From Flagellimonas meishanensis (GTDB taxonomy: Bacteria > Bacteroidota > Bacteroidia > Flavobacteriales > Flavobacteriaceae): DNA of 64,000 bases. The stretch spans positions 310,001 to 374,000 of the forward strand of contig NZ_JAINVW010000003.1 in the NCBI RefSeq assembly GCF_019880545.1. The letters run 5' to 3'. The notes below the pieces were generated by a model. That model saw only the letters and a list, made by a program, of their open reading frames with translations. It made no database searches and was not told where the DNA came from. The position numbers and the translations under genes were made by a program. Positions 51,995 through 61,425 of this stretch are shown piece after piece; the first letter of the stretch is position 1, and every line of letters starts with the position of its first letter.

Positions 51995-53093
51995 TTATTG
52001 CTCTTCCTTTTGCCCCATCATCATAAGGTAGGCCTTTAAAAATGCGCCAATTTCCCCATCCATAACGGCATCCACATTACCGGTTTCCTCCCCGGTGCGC
52101 ACATCTTTCACCAATTTGTAAGGATGCATCACATAATTCCTTATCTGTGACCCCCATTCTATCTTCATCTTGGAAGATTCAATCTCAGCACGTGCTTCCT
52201 GTTTTTTTCTCAGCTCGATTTCGTACAATTGGGATTTCAACATCTTTAAGGCCGTGGCCCTGTTGTCGTGCTGGGAACGGGAATCACTGCATGAAATTTG
52301 GATACCGGTGGGTTTGTGCACCAATTGCACCTTGGTTTCCACCTTGTTTACGTTTTGCCCACCGGCACCACTGGACCGTGCCGTGGTAATCTCAATATCG
52401 GCTGGGTTAACCTCTATTTCGATGGTGTCATCCACCAATGGATAAACATAGACCGATGCAAAGGAAGTATGCCGTTTGGCATTGCTGTCGAATGGTGAAA
52501 TCCTTACCAAACGGTGGACACCGTTCTCTCCCTTCAACCAACCAAAGGAATATTCGCCATCAATTTGCAGGGTAACCGTCTTTATTCCCGCTACATCACC
52601 TTCTTGGTAATTAAGCTCCTTTACCTTGTAGCCGTTTTTCTCGCTCCACATAATGTACATGCGCATGAGCATGGCAGCCCAATCACAGCTCTCGGTGCCT
52701 CCTGCCCCGGCGGTGATCTGTAGCACAGCGGTCAACTCATCGCCCTCATCAGAAAGCATGTTCTTGAACTCCATTTTTTCGATGGCAAGCAAAGCCCTGT
52801 CAAATTGTTGTTCAACTTCCTCTTGGCTCACTTCTCCCGCTTGATGGAATTCCATAAAAACCCCCAGGTCGCCCACCATGCTTTCTGCGTCATGGTAGTC
52901 CTGGACCCATTTTTTCTTGGATTTAAGGGCTTGCATCTTTTTTTGGGCCTCTTGCGGATTGTCCCAAAACCCCGGTGCCAACGTTTTTTCCTCTTCGTTC
53001 TCTATTTCAATCAATTTGGCATCTATGTCAAAGATACCTCCTTAACGCGCCAAGGCGTTCAATAAGATCTTTTTGTCGATCTGTGGTCACCAT
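51995..53093 (-). CDS. prfB: Peptide chain release factor 2, with programmed +1 frameshift
   Basis: The gene is in two overlapping frames. Frame one starts at ATG 53093 and runs 21 codons ([10 protein letters not shown]...) to an in-frame TGA at 53028-53030; a +1 shift at CTT-TGA-C moves to the long frame, giving a product of 365 residues, the standard RF2 length. The long frame carries the release-factor motifs: the GGQ loop in [14 protein letters not shown] and the stop-codon-recognition region. RF2 ends translation at UGA and UAA. An ORF caller sees only the part from 53014. A -7/-33 promoter sits at 53110-53139. Confidence 0.95.
53027..53043 (-). promoter_or_regulatory. RF2 programmed +1 frameshift signal
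   Basis: On the minus strand AAGGAGG (53037-53043), TAT, then CTTTGAC (53027-53033). The Shine-Dalgarno-like stretch is three bases upstream of CTT, the spacing that promotes frameshifting in E. coli prfB. It lets RF2 regulate its own synthesis: low RF2 means slow TGA reading and more frameshifting. Confidence 0.92.
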
Positions 53094-53109
53094 ATAGTAG
53101 AATTTCAGG

Positions 53110-53139
53110 CAAAAATAAGCTTTCGCCCTAGTCAAGCAA
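53110..53139 (-). promoter_or_regulatory. Promoter of prfB
   Basis: On the minus strand TTG (53137-53139), 19 bases, TATTTTTG (53110-53117). Start of transcription is expected about 10 bases before the ATG at 53093, which confirms that start. Confidence 0.6.
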
Positions 53140-53176
53140 CGAAATTTATATAATTTTAGCTAGAACTATTCACAAT

Positions 53177-55579
53177 ATGAAAAACTACTTCCTTTTAGCA
53201 TTTGCAGCTTTACTTGTAATCACCAACGCTTGGGCACAGGATTTTGAAAAAGTCAAGGATTTTCAAAAGTTCAATGGCTACTTTAATTTCTATTATGATG
53301 ATAAGACCGACAAGATCTATTTGGAGGTGAACAACCTTGAACAGGAGTTTCTTTATGTTTATTCGCTCAGCAGTGGTATAGGAAGCAACGATATTGGTTT
53401 GGACCGTGGGCAGTTGGGCAATGAGCAGGTGGTCCATTTCAAGAAAGCGGGAAACAAACTGCTTCTTGTCCAACCCAATATGAAATATAGGGCCATTACC
53501 GAAAATGACCTGGAGCGCAAATCTGTGGAGCAGGCTTTTGCCAAATCGGTGCTCCATGGTTTCAAGATAGAGGAAAGTTCCAAAGGAAGCTATTTAATAG
53601 ACATCACTGATTTTTTGATGCGTGACGCCCATGGGGTTTCCGACCGCTTGAAGGACACTAAACAGGGGACCTATGCATTGGATGCTTCAAAAAGTGCTTT
53701 AGCCTTTGAGCGGACCAAGGCTTTTCCAAAGAATGTGGAGTTTGATGTTACCCTTACTTTTAAGGGCAACCCCACTGGGGACTGGATACGCTCAGTAACG
53801 CCCAATCCAGATTTGGTAACCGTGGCGCAGCATCACTCGCTTATTGAGTTGCCTGACAACAATTACCAGAAGCGTGAATTTGACCCCCGTTGTGGTTCTT
53901 ATCCATTTTCTTACTATGATTACGCCACACCCGTTCAGGAACCCATTTTGAAACAGTTTATCACCCGTCACCGCCTGGAAAAGAAAAACCCGAACGCAAC
54001 AGTGAGCGAGGCTGTGGAGCCCATTGTTTACTATTTGGACAACGGAACCCCAGAACCGGTAAGGTCTGCCTTGTTGGAAGGAGGCAAATGGTGGAACCAA
54101 GCCTTTGAGTCCATTGGATACAAAGACGCCTTTCAATTGAAAATACTTCCCGATGATGCTGATCCGCTTGACGTACGCTACAATGTAATCCAATGGGTAC
54201 ACCGTTCCACTAGGGGATGGAGTTACGGTAGTAGCATTACCGACCCAAGGACAGGGGAAATAATAAAGGGACATGTAAGTTTGGGAAGCCTACGCATACG
54301 CCAGGATTTTATGATAGCCCAGGCCCTTATGAACAAGCCTTTTGCCGACCGGGACGATAACCACGGACCTATGCTGGAAATGGCTTTGGCCCGAATAAGA
54401 CAATTATCGGCCCATGAAATAGGCCATACGTTGGGCTTTGCCCATAATTTTGCGGCCAGTACCAATGGCCGGGCATCCGTAATGGATTATCCCCATCCAC
54501 AATTAACGTTGAATGGTGACCAAATAGATTTTGCCAATGCATATGACACCGGTATAGGGGAATGGGATAAAGTCACCGTGGCCTATTCCTACATGGACAT
54601 GCCCGACGGTGCCGATGAGAAAGAGGTGCTTAAGGCCATTCTTAAAAAAGCACAGGATGATGGACTGCGCTATATCTCCGATCAGGATGCAAGGCCTAGG
54701 GGAGGCGCCCACGCCCTGGGACACCTATGGGACAATGGCAGGAATGCCAGTGAAGAACTTAACAGGGTTATGGAAATAAGAAAAGTGGCCATCGACAATT
54801 TTTCAATGGACAATATCCGATCTGGTGAAGCCAACTCAGTACTGGAAGATGTTTTCGTGCCGCTGTATTTCTTTCATCGATATCAAGCGGAGGCGACGGC
54901 AAAACTCATTGGGGGGCTGGACTATAATTATGCGGTAAAAGGAGATGGGCAACGGGTTGTGGAACCTATCAGCGTATCGAGCCAAGAAAAGGCCCTTGGA
55001 ACTCTATTGCAGACGCTACAGGCCGACAAAATTGCCATTCCAAAGGAAAAATTGAACCTGTTTCCCCCAAGAGCCATTGGTTATCAAGGTACCAGAGAAT
55101 CCTTTAAAGGAAGAACTGGGGTAAGTTTTGATGCGCTGTCCGCAGCGGAAACGGCAGCAGATATGACTTTGGGGCTGTTATTGCATCCTGAAAGGGCCTC
55201 TCGGCTCATACAGCAGAAAAGTGTGGACAAAAACCAGTTGGGTTTGGAACAAGTCCTTGAACAGGCCATAAAGGAGAGTTTTGGTTTGTCACATAAAGAC
55301 GAATATTGGGATGAGGTACAGCAGACCATCAACTACAGGGTGCTCTACCATTTGATGAACCTTGCGGCACATACCGATGTGCATCCACAGGTCAATGCCA
55401 TTGCCATGAAATCAATAAAGGATGTGAAGACACGTCTACTGAGCAATGGAAAAAGTCCTGTTTCGGTGGATATGGTGCGTAGGATAGACGATTATATCAA
55501 AAAGCCATCGGATTTCAAGGTAATTGAAGCCCCAAAAATTCCAGATGGATCACCCATTGGAATGGATTGTATGAACTAG
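53177..55579 (+). CDS. Secreted zinc metalloprotease (DUF5117/DUF4953, metzincin-like)
   Basis: An 800-residue protein with a signal peptide (MKNYFLLAFAALLVITNAWAQ). The N-terminal ~250 residues are beta-rich (DUF5117-like). The zinc motif HEIGHTLGFAH at residues 413-423 (HExxHxxGxxH) marks it as metzincin-like; the region around it resembles DUF4953. The C-terminal part is helical. It is probably a periplasmic or surface protease used for protein degradation, but the substrate is unknown. Confidence 0.88.
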   Translation: MKNYFLLAFAALLVITNAWAQDFEKVKDFQKFNGYFNFYYDDKTDKIYLEVNNLEQEFLYVYSLSSGIGSNDIGLDRGQLGNEQVVHFKKAGNKLLLVQPNMKYRAITENDLERKSVEQAFAKSVLHGFKIEESSKGSYLIDITDFLMRDAHGVSDRLKDTKQGTYALDASKSALAFERTKAFPKNVEFDVTLTFKGNPTGDWIRSVTPNPDLVTVAQHHSLIELPDNNYQKREFDPRCGSYPFSYYDYATPVQEPILKQFITRHRLEKKNPNATVSEAVEPIVYYLDNGTPEPVRSALLEGGKWWNQAFESIGYKDAFQLKILPDDADPLDVRYNVIQWVHRSTRGWSYGSSITDPRTGEIIKGHVSLGSLRIRQDFMIAQALMNKPFADRDDNHGPMLEMALARIRQLSAHEIGHTLGFAHNFAASTNGRASVMDYPHPQLTLNGDQIDFANAYDTGIGEWDKVTVAYSYMDMPDGADEKEVLKAILKKAQDDGLRYISDQDARPRGGAHALGHLWDNGRNASEELNRVMEIRKVAIDNFSMDNIRSGEANSVLEDVFVPLYFFHRYQAEATAKLIGGLDYNYAVKGDGQRVVEPISVSSQEKALGTLLQTLQADKIAIPKEKLNLFPPRAIGYQGTRESFKGRTGVSFDALSAAETAADMTLGLLLHPERASRLIQQKSVDKNQLGLEQVLEQAIKESFGLSHKDEYWDEVQQTINYRVLYHLMNLAAHTDVHPQVNAIAMKSIKDVKTRLLSNGKSPVSVDMVRRIDDYIKKPSDFKVIEAPKIPDGSPIGMDCMN

Positions 55580-55625
55580 ATGGTACAAGCTCGGACAGGT
55601 AATCTATGAACTCTAGAAAACAATA

Positions 55626-56498
55626 ATGAAACAGACGTTACTTTATTCCACCATCGGCATCGGGTTACTATTTATCTCCTATTCTGTTGTGAACGGGAAT
55701 ATGCAATCCAATGATAGCCCACATGAGGTTTTTCGTGTGGATCTTGATTCTGAATTCAATACATTGATATGGTCAGACGAGTTCAATGGCACAGGAGAAA
55801 TCGATTCTGAAAAATGGTTTCACCAAACACAGCTGCCCCCGGGCGGAAGTTGGTGGGGTGGTTTAATACAACATTATACCAATCGAGAAGAAAACACGTA
55901 TCTGAAGGATGGATACCTATATCTAAACGCCAAAAAAGAGAAATTCGAAGATCAAGGGGAAACCAAGTACTATACATCGGCAAGACTTAATTCCAAATTT
56001 GCCTTTACCTACGGAAAAGTGGCGGTTAGGGCCAAAATGCCCGAAGGAGTAGGTACTTGGCCAGCAATTTGGATGTTGAACAAGAATATTGATGAAGATG
56101 GGGCTTACTGGGATAACAAGGGCTTTGGAAAGGTGAAATGGCCCAAATGTGGGGAGATAGATATTCTTGAACATTGGGGAAAGAATCAGAATTATGTCTC
56201 AAGTGCCGTGCACAATGGGTCAAGCTACGGGTACAACGTCCAAAACCTTGGCGGTCAAAAAGTAACGGATGTTGCCAAGGAATTTCACATTTATACCCTT
56301 GAATGGACCGAAGATAAAATGACCTTTAGCGTCGATGGGGTTGAACATTTTCGATACAATCCAACCACAAAGAATTTGAGTACCTGGCCTTATGATTCTG
56401 ATTACTACTTCATTTTCAACGTTGCAATAGAGCCGGATATTCATTCGGAATTTATTGAAAGTGCAATGGTGGTCGACTATATTAGGGTATATCAATAA
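55626..56498 (+). CDS. Glycoside hydrolase family 16 (beta-glucanase/laminarinase-like)
   Basis: A 290-residue protein with an N-terminal hydrophobic signal segment. The GH16 catalytic motif EIDILE is at residues 177-182 (nucleophile Glu177, acid/base Glu182), with the usual WSDEFNGTGEID strand early and FNVAIEPDIHSEF late in the fold. The motif lacks the extra Met of some kappa-carrageenases, fitting laminarinase-type enzymes that cut beta-1,3-glucans, a typical algal polysaccharide for marine flavobacteria. It stands 47 bases after the metzincin; no SusC/SusD genes are near. Confidence 0.88.
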   Translation: MKQTLLYSTIGIGLLFISYSVVNGNMQSNDSPHEVFRVDLDSEFNTLIWSDEFNGTGEIDSEKWFHQTQLPPGGSWWGGLIQHYTNREENTYLKDGYLYLNAKKEKFEDQGETKYYTSARLNSKFAFTYGKVAVRAKMPEGVGTWPAIWMLNKNIDEDGAYWDNKGFGKVKWPKCGEIDILEHWGKNQNYVSSAVHNGSSYGYNVQNLGGQKVTDVAKEFHIYTLEWTEDKMTFSVDGVEHFRYNPTTKNLSTWPYDSDYYFIFNVAIEPDIHSEFIESAMVVDYIRVYQ

Positions 56499-56556
56499 GC
56501 CCATAGGATGATTCAAAAGGCACGAATGCCTAATTCAAACCTTGAATTTAATTTTA

Positions 56557-57582
56557 ATGCAAATAAATCTTATCAGCGACACGGTAACACGACCAACGCC
56601 GGGCATGTTGGATGCCATGATGTCGGCCAAAGTTGGCGATGATGTATTTAAGAACGATCCTAGCGTGAATGCGTTGGAGGACAAAGTGGCGGATTACTTT
56701 GGAATGGAAGCAGCACTGTTCTTCCCCAGTGGCACCATGACGAACCAAACGGCAATAAAACTGCATACCCAACCTGGTGAACAGCTTATCTGCGATAAAT
56801 ATGCCCATGTTTATAACTATGAGGGCGGTGGCGTGAGTTTTAACAGTGGGGTGTCCTGTAAATTAGTGGATGGGCAACGGGGCATGATGACCGCAGAGCA
56901 GGTTGAGGAATCCATAAACCCTCCCGATTTCTACCATAGTCCGCTTACATCATTGGTCTGTATCGAAAACACCACAAACAAGGGAGGCGGTGCCTGTTGG
57001 GACTTTGAAGAGCTCAAAAAAATCAGGAAGGTTTGCGATGACCATGGATTGAAGTACCATTTGGACGGTGCAAGGCTATGGAATGCCTTAGTGGCCAAAA
57101 ATGAGGATCCAAAAGCATACGGGGCACTTTTCGATACCATTAGTGTTTGCTTCAGCAAGGGTTTGGGATGTCCCGTGGGCTCCGTTTTGGTTGGAGATCA
57201 AAAATTGATTGATGCGGCCCTCCGTGTTAGAAAGATACTGGGTGGGGGCATGCGGCAATCTGGCTATTTGGCTGCTGCAGGTATTTACGCCTTGGAGCAC
57301 CACATAGACCGATTGTCCCAAGATCATGAAAGGGCCAAAGCGATAGGGAAGGTGCTCAATACGTTGGAATTCATCAAAAAAGTGGAGCCAATAGAGACCA
57401 ATATCATCATTTTTGAATTGGATGAGTCCAAATTGACCTCCACGGACTTTTTGGCGAAATTACAGGAAAACCAAATCTCTATTATTGGAATGGGGCAGGG
57501 CAAACTGCGAATTGTCACCCACTTGGATTACGCGGATGCCATGCACCAGCATTTTTTGGGTGTTTTACAAAAAATTGGATAG
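56557..57582 (+). CDS. Low-specificity L-threonine aldolase
   Basis: A 341-residue PLP enzyme of the threonine aldolase family. The start INLISDTVTRPTPGMLDAM and the PLP lysine in CFSKGLGCPVGS (Lys201) are typical; LDGARLWNA is the Asp-containing PLP-binding strand. It cleaves L-threonine/allo-threonine to glycine and acetaldehyde. I start at ATG 56557; a TTG at 56542 is in frame. It stands alone. Confidence 0.9.
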   Translation: MQINLISDTVTRPTPGMLDAMMSAKVGDDVFKNDPSVNALEDKVADYFGMEAALFFPSGTMTNQTAIKLHTQPGEQLICDKYAHVYNYEGGGVSFNSGVSCKLVDGQRGMMTAEQVEESINPPDFYHSPLTSLVCIENTTNKGGGACWDFEELKKIRKVCDDHGLKYHLDGARLWNALVAKNEDPKAYGALFDTISVCFSKGLGCPVGSVLVGDQKLIDAALRVRKILGGGMRQSGYLAAAGIYALEHHIDRLSQDHERAKAIGKVLNTLEFIKKVEPIETNIIIFELDESKLTSTDFLAKLQENQISIIGMGQGKLRIVTHLDYADAMHQHFLGVLQKIG

Positions 57583-57672
57583 TTGGATGCAACTTTTACT
57601 TCAAGTTCAGGCTAGAATTTATTCAAAGTTGCTGTTAAAAAGATTGTGACTGTGCTGGGCCTCAATTAAATT

Positions 57673-57999
57673 CTACTTCAGAAATGAATCCATTCCTGGA
57701 ATGTTAGGCATGCCCTCCTTGGCCACAGCGGCCAATTCCGTTTCATTCACGCGGGTGGCCTTTTCAATGGCCTTGTTCAAGGTGAGTATCAGATAATCTT
57801 CAAGCTGCTCCTTATCCTGCAAAAGAGAATCTTCTATAGTGATGGATTTGATCTCCCTATTGGCGGTGATGGTCACTTTCAACTTGCCATCGGAGGATTC
57901 CTCATCCAACAGAACCGTGTTCAACCGTATCTTGGTCTCTTCTACTTTTTTCTGGGTCTCCTTCAATTTACCCATCATTCCCATAAAATCTCCAAACAT
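57673..57999 (-). CDS. YbaB/EbfC family nucleoid-associated protein
   Basis: A 108-residue protein with the YbaB pattern [23 protein letters not shown] at the start and the beta region [17 protein letters not shown]. These proteins bind DNA as dimers and are usually encoded next to dnaX or recR; neither gene is here. The promoter (TACTTTTG, 58018-58025) faces it. Divergent from the S9 peptidase gene. Confidence 0.9.
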   Translation of the reverse strand: MFGDFMGMMGKLKETQKKVEETKIRLNTVLLDEESSDGKLKVTITANREIKSITIEDSLLQDKEQLEDYLILTLNKAIEKATRVNETELAAVAKEGMPNIPGMDSFLK

Positions 58000-58017
58000 A
58001 ACATGCTATTTTGACTT

Positions 58018-58025
58018 CAAAAGTA
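58018..58025 (-). promoter_or_regulatory. Bacteroidota -7 promoter element (TACTTTTG) of the YbaB gene
   Basis: Exact TAnnTTTG on the minus strand, 18 bases before the ATG. Confidence 0.5.
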
Positions 58026-58049
58026 ATAAATTGGCATAAACCAAAGCCA

Positions 58050-60188
58050 ATGAAACATCTCATATCGGGCTCTTGTTTTCTCACAATATGCCTTATTTTT
58101 GCGGCCTCTTGCCAAAACAATAAAAAAGAATCCATGGACATAATACCCCCAATGGCCAAAAAAGTCCCAACAAAGCTTGAAAAGCATGGCGACGTGAGGA
58201 TCGATGACTACTATTGGATGAACAATAGGGAAGATCAGGAGGTTATAGATTATCTGAACGCCGAAAACGAGTACTACAAAAGAATGACGGCGCATACCGA
58301 AAAGTTTCAAGAAGAACTTTATCAGGAAATGAAATCGAGGATAAAGGAAGACGACTCCTCGGTCCCTTATAAGCTGGACGGGTATTGGTATATCACTAGG
58401 TATGAGGAGGGTAAGGAATATCCCATTTATTCAAGAAAGAAAGATAGCTTGGAAGCGGATGAGGAAATTATGTTCGACTGTAATGAAATGGCCAAAGACC
58501 ATGAATACTTCAATTTAAAAGGAGTCTCCGTTAGCCCTGATAACACATTGGCGTCCTTTGGCACCGACACGGTGTCCCGCAGACAATACGACATTCAGAT
58601 CAAGAACCTCAAAACAGGGGAGATCTATCCCGACAAAATTGAGAACACCACTGGGGGTTCCGTTTGGGCCAATGATGGAAAAACGCTTTTTTATACCAAG
58701 AAAGATCCAGTGACTCTCCGCTCGGACAGGATTTTCAAACATACGCTGGGTACTCCCGCTGAGGAGGATGAAGTGGTTTTCCATGAAAAGGATTCCACCT
58801 ACAATACGTTTGTTTACAAATCCAAGTCCAGAAAATACATCGTTATAGGTTCGGTGAGCACTTTGACCACTGAATATCGGATTTTGCATGCGGATGAGCC
58901 CAATGGCGACTTCAAGGTATTTTCTCCACGTGAAAAGGGTGTGGAGTATTCCATTTCGCACTACGATGGGAATTTTTATATCCTTACCAATAAGGACGAT
59001 GCCACCAATTTTAAGCTCATGAGGACCGATGAGAAAAACACGGCATCAGAACATTGGAAGGAATTCATATCCCATAGGGCCGATGTGTTGCTGGAGGACG
59101 TAGAGATTTTCCGGGATTACTATGTGCTTTCCGAGAGGGAAAACGGGCTTAACACCATGAAAATTTCACGTTGGGATGGTAAGGACAGTTATTATTTGCC
59201 TTTCGATAGTGAAACCTACGTGGCAGGACCCTCCGTGAACCTCGATTTTGACACCAATGTGCTCCGCTACTATTACAATGAAATGGGGGCTCCTTATGCC
59301 ATAATCGACTTCAATATGGAAACCAAAACGGCCATGATCCTAAAGGAACAGGAAGTTTTGGGCGGCAAGTTTGACAAGGCCAACTACAAAACAGAACGCT
59401 TGTGGGCAACGGCAGAGGATGGCATTAAGGTGCCCATTTCCCTAGTATACCGAAAAGATACTCCACTGGATGGTTCCAGTCCTTTGTTACAATACGCCTA
59501 CGGTTCTTATGGACATACCGTGGATCCTTATTTTTCATCCGTGCGGCTGAGTTTGTTGGATAGAGGTTTTATATATGCAATAGCCCATGTTCGGGGAGGG
59601 GAATATTTAGGCCGACCATGGTATGAGGATGGAAAATTGCTTAAAAAGAAGAATACCTTCATCGATTTTATCGATTGTTCCAAATTCCTTATTGCGCAAA
59701 AATATACCAGCCCAGAGCATTTGTACGCCAGCGGTGGCTCTGCTGGTGGCTTGCTGATGGGCGCCATTGTTAACATGGCACCCGAACTTTATAAAGGTGT
59801 TATTGCCTCAGTTCCCTTCGTGGATGTGGTCACCACCATGTTGGACGACACCATCCCCCTTACCACAGGGGAATATGATGAATGGGGCAATCCCAATGAG
59901 AAAGACTATTACGATTACATGAAATCCTATTCGCCCTACGACAATGTGCAGGCAAAGGCGTACCCAAATCTCTATGTGACCACCGGGCTGCACGATTCCC
60001 AGGTGCAATATTGGGAACCTGCCAAATGGGTGGCCAAGCTAAGGGACCACAAAACGGACCATAATCTGCTATTTTTGGACACGAACATGGAAGCAGGTCA
60101 CGGCGGTGCATCAGGGCGTTTTGAGACTTTGAAGGAAACCGCAAAGGATTACACATTCATTTTAGATCTTGAAGGAAAGGTCCCATAA
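58050..60188 (+). CDS. S9 family peptidase (oligopeptidase B-like), lipoprotein
   Basis: A 712-residue lipoprotein (signal ending LIFAASC, Cys21). The N-terminal part is a beta-propeller; the C-terminal alpha/beta hydrolase domain has the GGSAGG nucleophile elbow with Ser564, an Asp in [13 protein letters not shown] and His in EAGHGG. The pattern [10 protein letters not shown] and the HVRGG stretch fit oligopeptidase B or prolyl oligopeptidase, which cleave short peptides after basic residues or proline. I start at ATG 58050 because of the lipoprotein signal; the frame begins at 58011. The capnine-type pair follows. Confidence 0.9.
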   Translation: MKHLISGSCFLTICLIFAASCQNNKKESMDIIPPMAKKVPTKLEKHGDVRIDDYYWMNNREDQEVIDYLNAENEYYKRMTAHTEKFQEELYQEMKSRIKEDDSSVPYKLDGYWYITRYEEGKEYPIYSRKKDSLEADEEIMFDCNEMAKDHEYFNLKGVSVSPDNTLASFGTDTVSRRQYDIQIKNLKTGEIYPDKIENTTGGSVWANDGKTLFYTKKDPVTLRSDRIFKHTLGTPAEEDEVVFHEKDSTYNTFVYKSKSRKYIVIGSVSTLTTEYRILHADEPNGDFKVFSPREKGVEYSISHYDGNFYILTNKDDATNFKLMRTDEKNTASEHWKEFISHRADVLLEDVEIFRDYYVLSERENGLNTMKISRWDGKDSYYLPFDSETYVAGPSVNLDFDTNVLRYYYNEMGAPYAIIDFNMETKTAMILKEQEVLGGKFDKANYKTERLWATAEDGIKVPISLVYRKDTPLDGSSPLLQYAYGSYGHTVDPYFSSVRLSLLDRGFIYAIAHVRGGEYLGRPWYEDGKLLKKKNTFIDFIDCSKFLIAQKYTSPEHLYASGGSAGGLLMGAIVNMAPELYKGVIASVPFVDVVTTMLDDTIPLTTGEYDEWGNPNEKDYYDYMKSYSPYDNVQAKAYPNLYVTTGLHDSQVQYWEPAKWVAKLRDHKTDHNLLFLDTNMEAGHGGASGRFETLKETAKDYTFILDLEGKVP

Positions 60189-60200
60189 AAATAAAAATGC

Positions 60201-60208
60201 TATTTTTG
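60201..60208 (+). promoter_or_regulatory. Bacteroidota -7 promoter element (TATTTTTG) of the cysteine-synthase-like gene
   Basis: Exact TAnnTTTG, 54 bases before the ATG at 60263. It argues for that start rather than the TTG or ATG options upstream. No clear -33 box. Confidence 0.45.
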
Positions 60209-60262
60209 TCCCGAATAAATCGTGTTTTGAGCACAAGATTTGTTCCTTACCTAATACCAGTT

Positions 60263-61303
60263 ATGAAAAAACAGATAAATGCGCATAGCAGTATCCTTGA
60301 CTTAATTGGAAATACCCCCTTAGTTAAGCTAAACGAAATCGCGGCTCCCCTTACCGGAAATTTTTATGCAAAATTGGAGGCCTTCAACCCTGGACATTCT
60401 TCTAAGGACAGAATTGCTGTCTATATCATCGAGGAAGCAGAAAGGAAGGGGATCCTTAAGCCGGGGAGTACCATTATAGAGACCACTTCAGGCAATACGG
60501 GTTTTAGTCTTGCCATGGTCAGCATAGTAAAGGGCTATAAGTGTATTTTGGCGGTCAGTTCAAAATCATCCCCAGATAAGATAGATATGCTTCGTTCCAT
60601 GGGGGCCAAAGTGTATGTGTGCCCTGCCCACGTGAGTGCCGACGATCCGCGATCCTATTATGAGGTGGCAAAGCGCTTGCACAGCGAAACCAAGGATTCC
60701 ATCTATATAAACCAATACTTTAACGAGCTTAATATAGAGGCCCATTATCAAACAACTGGTCCTGAGATTTGGGAACAGACCAATGGTTCTATAACGCATT
60801 TGGTGGCCTGTAGTGGAACAGGAGGCACCATTTCCGGTATTGCCCGTTTCTTAAAGGAGAAAAACCCTGAAATAAAGATTTTGGGGGTGGATGCCTATGG
60901 TTCCGTGCTTAAAAAATATCATGAAACTGGCGTGTTCGACCACAACGAGGTTTATCCATACAGGATAGAGGGACTTGGAAAAAATTTGATACCTGCCGCT
61001 ACAGATTTCAATGCCATAGACCGATACGTGAAGGTAACCGATGGTGAAAGTGCCCATATGGCGCGTAAAATTGCACATACCGAAGGTATGTTTGTTGGTT
61101 ATACCAGTGGAGCCGCCATGCAGGCCCTATATCAGTTGAACACGGAGGGAGAGTTCAAGAAGGATAGCAACGTAGTGGTTATTTTCCCCGACCACGGATC
61201 TAGGTACATGAGCAAGGTGTATAGTAACGAATGGATGGAAAACCAAGGGTTTTATGACATCCAGAATGCCGATGTCCCCGAAAAAATAGAGTACATCAAA
61301 TAG
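60263..61303 (+). CDS. PLP-dependent cysteine-synthase-family enzyme, probable L-cysteate synthase for sulfonolipid synthesis
   Basis: A 346-residue beta-family PLP enzyme. The PLP lysine is Lys48 in [11 protein letters not shown]; the substrate loop is [13 protein letters not shown] and the PLP phosphate loop is GTGGTISG. It differs from ordinary O-acetylserine sulfhydrylases (SVKDRI and TSGNTGIG) at both sites. The identification as cysteate synthase (phosphoserine plus sulfite gives L-cysteate, the head group precursor of capnine-type lipids) rests on the following gene, which looks like the fatty-acyl transferase that uses cysteate. It could also be an unusual cysteine synthase. A terminator separates it from the next gene. 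Confidence 0.7.
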   Translation: MKKQINAHSSILDLIGNTPLVKLNEIAAPLTGNFYAKLEAFNPGHSSKDRIAVYIIEEAERKGILKPGSTIIETTSGNTGFSLAMVSIVKGYKCILAVSSKSSPDKIDMLRSMGAKVYVCPAHVSADDPRSYYEVAKRLHSETKDSIYINQYFNELNIEAHYQTTGPEIWEQTNGSITHLVACSGTGGTISGIARFLKEKNPEIKILGVDAYGSVLKKYHETGVFDHNEVYPYRIEGLGKNLIPAATDFNAIDRYVKVTDGESAHMARKIAHTEGMFVGYTSGAAMQALYQLNTEGEFKKDSNVVVIFPDHGSRYMSKVYSNEWMENQGFYDIQNADVPEKIEYIK

Positions 61304-61326
61304 TGACATAAAATATTCGATTGGAG

Positions 61327-61357
61327 AACGACAATGGCTTTCATTGTCGTTTTTTTA
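61327..61357 (+). terminator. Terminator between the two sulfonolipid-type genes
   Basis: AACGACAATG / CATTGTCGTT stem with a short loop and a run of seven T. Confidence 0.8.
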
Positions 61358-61394
61358 TGTGTAAATTTCGTTATGTGGGCTTCACAAAAATCTA

Positions 61395-61402
61395 TACTTT
61401 TG
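61395..61402 (+). promoter_or_regulatory. Bacteroidota -7 promoter element (TACTTTTG) of the acyltransferase-like gene
   Basis: Exact TAnnTTTG, 23 bases before the ATG at 61426. Together with the terminator before it, it shows that the gene has its own transcription. Confidence 0.5.
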
Positions 61403-61425
61403 CAGTTGAATCAATTTTACGGTAG

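Noticed and set aside
53014-53093. Frame-broken prfB as a pseudogene
   Set aside because: The break is the standard programmed frameshift (CTTTGAC with AGGAGG upstream), and the joined product has the normal length.
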